NCBI GenBank assembly: GCA_037133675.1
Contig: JBAXNR010000004.1
Location: 1-64,000 of the forward strand
Origin: UBA4132 sp037133675
Lineage (GTDB): Bacteria > Pseudomonadota > Gammaproteobacteria > Methylococcales > Methylomonadaceae
DNA: 64,000 bases
Direction of reading: 5' to 3'
The notes beneath the pieces are model-generated. The model had not been told where the DNA came from and did not search any database. It saw only the letters and a program-made list of their open reading frames with translations. The translations under genes and the position numbers were made by a program. This document shows, one piece after another, positions 61,424 through 64,000 of this stretch. Each line of letters starts with the position of its first letter. Position 1 is the first letter of the stretch.

Positions 61424-62512
61424 TTACAAATTTCGTCTATAACGATAATAAGCCGCACACGCGCCCTCAGTAGAAACCATGGTCGCACCTAACGGATGTT
61501 CAGGTGTACAGGTGCTGGCAAACTCAAGGCATTGTGCGGGTTTGATTAAGCCTTGTAACACATCACCACTGCGACAGGCGACAGGCTCTTGAGTATTAAC
61601 AGCTTGCACATTAAACTTGTGTTCGGCATTCCATGCGGCAAACTCAGGGGCGAGCATCAGACCGCTTTGCGGGATTTCACCCAAGCCGCGCCAACTGCGA
61701 TCAACGGTGATAAAAACCTGCTGCATGGCGTGTTGTGCAGCGGGGTTGCCTTGCTCACGCACTACACGACTATAAGCGTTTTCGACTTCAAACCGCCCTG
61801 CTTCCAGTTGTTGGACGCATTGGTAGATGCCTTGCAATATATCGACAGGTTCAAAACCTGTGACCACAATCGGCACACGATAGCGTTCTGCAATGGGGTG
61901 ATATTGTCCATAGCCCATGATCGCACAGACGTGACCTGCGGCTAAAAAGCCTTGTACTTGGCAGTTAGGCGATGCTAATAACGCTTGCATCACAGGCGGT
62001 ACGCAGACATGACAGGTTAAAAGGGAAAAGTTTTTCAAACCCAGTTGTTTGGCTTGCTGGGCGGCTAAGGCGGTGGTCGGTGCAGTGGTTTCAAAACCGA
62101 CGGCAAAAAATACCACCTCACGACTTGGATTTTCTTGGGCAATTTTTAACGCGTCCAACGGCGAATAAACAATGCGAATATCCGCACCTTGGGCTTTGGC
62201 ACTGAGTAAATCTTGGTGTGAACTCGGCACACGCAACATATCACCAAACGAACAGAAAATAATATTCGGCACGTTGGCAATGGCTAAGGCTTTGTCGATA
62301 TATTCCAACGGTGTAACGCAAACAGGACAACCTGGCCCGTGAATTAAACGGATGTTATCGGGTAATAATTGATCGATACCGTATTGAATAATGCTGTGGG
62401 TTTGACCACCGCACACTTCCATAATTGTCCACGGCTGTGTGCTGATTTGTTGAATGGCGGCGACTAATTTCTTAGCCACCACAGGATCACGAAAGGCAAG
62501 TTTATTGAACAT
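61424..62512 (-). CDS. hypD: Hydrogenase maturation factor HypD
   Basis: A 362-aa Fe-S protein that with HypC delivers the Fe(CN)2CO unit of NiFe-hydrogenase. The motif CGGQTHSI (Cys near 34), HGPGCPVCVTP, FAVGFETTAPT and the C-terminal cysteine cluster region (CTPEHPLGATM) are conserved. Length is normal. It overlaps hypC by 11 bases, so the two are translationally coupled. Confidence 0.96.
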   Translation of the reverse strand: MFNKLAFRDPVVAKKLVAAIQQISTQPWTIMEVCGGQTHSIIQYGIDQLLPDNIRLIHGPGCPVCVTPLEYIDKALAIANVPNIIFCSFGDMLRVPSSHQDLLSAKAQGADIRIVYSPLDALKIAQENPSREVVFFAVGFETTAPTTALAAQQAKQLGLKNFSLLTCHVCVPPVMQALLASPNCQVQGFLAAGHVCAIMGYGQYHPIAERYRVPIVVTGFEPVDILQGIYQCVQQLEAGRFEVENAYSRVVREQGNPAAQHAMQQVFITVDRSWRGLGEIPQSGLMLAPEFAAWNAEHKFNVQAVNTQEPVACRSGDVLQGLIKPAQCLEFASTCTPEHPLGATMVSTEGACAAYYRYRRNL

Positions 62513-62738
62513 TGGCTAACTCAGCAAAGGCGGCAAGCGTGATTCGTGCTTCGTCTTCATCGAGTATCGACAACGCCAAACCCGCATGAACAATCACATA
62601 ATCATTAACCTTGGCTTCGGGTAAATACGCCAAACTAATGTCTTTAATAACGCCTGAAAAATCGACTCGCGCCATGCGTTGTAAAGCATCGTTGTTTTCA
62701 GAAACGCTAATAATTTTTGCGGGAATGGCTAGGCACAT
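62502..62738 (-). CDS. hypC: Hydrogenase maturation chaperone HypC
   Basis: A 78-aa chaperone. The N-terminal MCLAIPAKI, with the essential Cys2, and the OB-fold strands VIVHAGLALSILDEDEA are conserved. It binds HypD and the hydrogenase precursor. It lies 5 bases after the LprI-like gene. Confidence 0.96.
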   Translation of the reverse strand: MCLAIPAKIISVSENNDALQRMARVDFSGVIKDISLAYLPEAKVNDYVIVHAGLALSILDEDEARITLAAFAELANVQ

Positions 62739-62743
62739 AAGGA

Positions 62744-63094
62744 TTATTCGCCGCCCACATCGGGTTTGAAATTATCGGGATTGTTATTGTATTTATTCAG
62801 AGTCGCAATACGTTGTTTATAGGATTTTTTCACACAATCAACGGTTTGACAGGTGTCACGTTGCTTTAACCATCCCAGTTGTTGTTTCTTAAAAACAGCG
62901 GGATTTTTGTTATCGGTCAATGCTAATTGATACAGTGAGCCTAATTCGTCATCTAGCTGAGACAAATCTGGATTCTGACAAATCGCTTTTTCGATAAACG
63001 TTTTTGCTTTTTGACAATCAAAACTCACCGCTTGAGCAGCACTTACACACATCACTAACAGTAGTAAACTGACTACACGAACAAAGATAAACAT
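62744..63094 (-). CDS. LprI-like periplasmic protein
   Basis: A 116-aa protein with a signal peptide (cleaved near AQAV) and the DUF1311/LprI-type Cys pattern: SFDCQKAKTFIEKAICQNPDLSQLDDELG, QLGWLKQRDTC, VDCVKKSYKQRI. LprI-like proteins may inhibit lysozyme. AAGGAG lies upstream of the ATG. It stands within the hyp operon, 5 bases before hypC, which is unusual. Confidence 0.8.
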   Translation of the reverse strand: MFIFVRVVSLLLLVMCVSAAQAVSFDCQKAKTFIEKAICQNPDLSQLDDELGSLYQLALTDNKNPAVFKKQQLGWLKQRDTCQTVDCVKKSYKQRIATLNKYNNNPDNFKPDVGGE

Positions 63095-63187
63095 AACTTC
63101 TCCTTAAAAAATGACTCTTACAGGTTAACTTGTACAAGAAAACACAGTATGCAGTAAATCAAACTAGCTCTCAACTTTAGTCATGTT

Positions 63188-63520
63188 TCAATTATTTCGA
63201 GTGACTAAAGAATTTCTTATTTCAGTTACGTTAGTATTTAGCTGTCCGACCGTTTTTAATAACATTTTCATGACGCTATCGCGCTTGTTCATGACTTCTT
63301 CTAATTCCACAACTTGCTTTTGCAACTCGGTGTATTTCACTTCAGAAGCGGCTAAACGCTGTTCTAAATCGGCATTTTCCAATTCCAGCAAACTTAATAC
63401 TTCATGAACCTCTTTAAACTCTTTAAGGTCATTTTCTAAACCATCGGTATTGGCTTTTAATAGCTCGGTTTGTTCTTGTACTTCTTTATCCAATTGTTCA
63501 ATTTCATCTAAATTAATCAC
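63188..63520 (-). CDS. Coiled-coil protein of unknown function
   Basis: A 110-aa acidic protein that is nearly all heptad-patterned coiled coil (EQLDKEVQEQTELLKAN, LENADLEQRLAASEVKYTELQKQVVELEEVM). AGGAT lies 9 bases before the GTG at 63520; a TTG at 63571 is a longer option. It sits between hypF and the LprI-like gene. Function unknown. Confidence 0.6.
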   Translation of the reverse strand: MINLDEIEQLDKEVQEQTELLKANTDGLENDLKEFKEVHEVLSLLELENADLEQRLAASEVKYTELQKQVVELEEVMNKRDSVMKMLLKTVGQLNTNVTEIRNSLVTRNN

Positions 63521-63651
63521 GGTCTGAGTATCCTGTATAAGTTTATGAGGGTTACTGGCTATGGGTGACAAACACGTCTATCACATTACGCATTCAAATT
63601 TTAGTTACATTTTTAAAAAAATGTGATGAGTAATATAAACTTATACGCTAT

Positions 63652-64000
63652 TCATTGAATAGAGTCGCTACAACAATAAGCATAAATCTGTCCTAATGCC
63701 AAACCGCCGTCATTCGGTGGAATAGTCGCATGACGAAACAATTGATAATTTTGGGCTTGTTGGGCATGGATAATAGCTTCGACTAAATAGGCATTTTGAA
63801 AACAGCCGCCGCTTAACACTAGGCGGGGTGCGTTCGTTTTTTCTGCAATTGCAAATACCCAGTTGGCTAGACTGTGATGTATGCGGGCGGCGATTTCTTC
63901 ACGGCTAATGTGATTTAAATCGGCTAACACGCCCGTAAGTAACGGTTGCCAATCCAGTAATAAACACTCTGCTTCGATTATTCCGATAGGATAATGTAGG
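63652..64000 (-). CDS. hypF: Hydrogenase maturation carbamoyltransferase HypF (C-terminal part)
   Basis: The frame is open to the window edge without a start, so the gene is cut by the window. The final 115 residues match the Kae1-like C-terminal domain of HypF: EECLLLDWQPLL-like, then LVLSGGCFQNAYLVE and PPNDGGLALGQIYAY. HypF makes the carbamoyl group transferred to HypE. It heads the cluster, followed by a coiled-coil gene, an LprI-like gene, hypC and hypD. Confidence 0.9.
   Translation of the reverse strand, partial: LHYPIGIIEAECLLLDWQPLLTGVLADLNHISREEIAARIHHSLANWVFAIAEKTNAPRLVLSGGCFQNAYLVEAIIHAQQAQNYQLFRHATIPPNDGGLALGQIYAYCCSDSIQ

Overview
The window looks like a chromosome segment of a free-living gammaproteobacterium with A+T-leaning DNA. 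The order rlmE-ftsH-glmM-tpiA-secG-tRNA-Leu(GAG), with greA and yhbY nearby, is a classic gammaproteobacterial block. The NiFe-hydrogenase maturation genes, a ZnuD/Zur pair, paired GlgX enzymes and many REP-like palindromes would suit a Methylococcales- or Thiotrichales-like bacterium, but that placement is inference.

Layout. (1) 1-5616: a P4-like satellite element integrated at tRNA-Leu(GAG). It holds a tyrosine integrase, a small hypothetical gene, an AlpA regulator, an Icd-like gene, a 68-aa gene, a VapE-type ATPase and an iteron array that may be its origin. Its far end lies outside the window. Complementary short repeats in its leader resemble the P4 cI RNA immunity layout. (2) 5624-11521: secG, tpiA, glmM, ftsH, rlmE, yhbY; folP is absent from its usual place. 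(3) 11654-15886: a two-gene McrBC-like module (coiled-coil McrB-type AAA+ plus a DUF2357/McrC-type nuclease) between yhbY and greA. (4) 15953-26208: housekeeping genes (greA, mltA, mazG, a PfkB kinase, dgkA, gcvH, grxC, ppnP, a NYN nuclease, an ABC-F protein) and a CxxCH membrane protein.

(5) 26293-38548: a 12-gene co-directional cluster that I cannot match to a known system. In order of transcription: DJ-1/PfpI, ThDP enzyme, tandem EthD, NTF2-like, VOC, SnoaL, ankyrin, 2TM SLATT-like protein, tandem MIase-like protein, second DJ-1/PfpI, GlgX, and an AGE-barrel/STAS fusion. Folds in it recur in pairs. (6) 39031-41736: a ZnuD-like receptor and Zur, each with a Zur-box-like palindrome. (7) 41978-46604: a second GlgX, tRNA-Leu(UAA), a radical SAM protein, a decayed helicase/restriction gene and a MITE-like element.

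(8) 46746-52518: an RND tripartite efflux operon. (9) 52664-56998: a frameshifted single-chain R-M-S restriction-modification gene carrying two in-frame palindromic repeat insertions, followed by a VapBC-type pair bracketed by a duplicated piece of the gene's 3' end. (10) 57071-60211: rlmD and recJ. (11) 60243-64000: a hyp operon (hypF, coiled-coil gene, LprI-like gene, hypC, hypD) whose hypE is reduced to a fragment beside a HigBA-type pair, REP palindromes and a remnant of a REP-associated transposase.

Dispersed palindromes of at least six families occur throughout and appear to have shaped several genes. The best candidates for an undescribed system are the 12-gene cluster and the RNA-like repeat circuit of the satellite.
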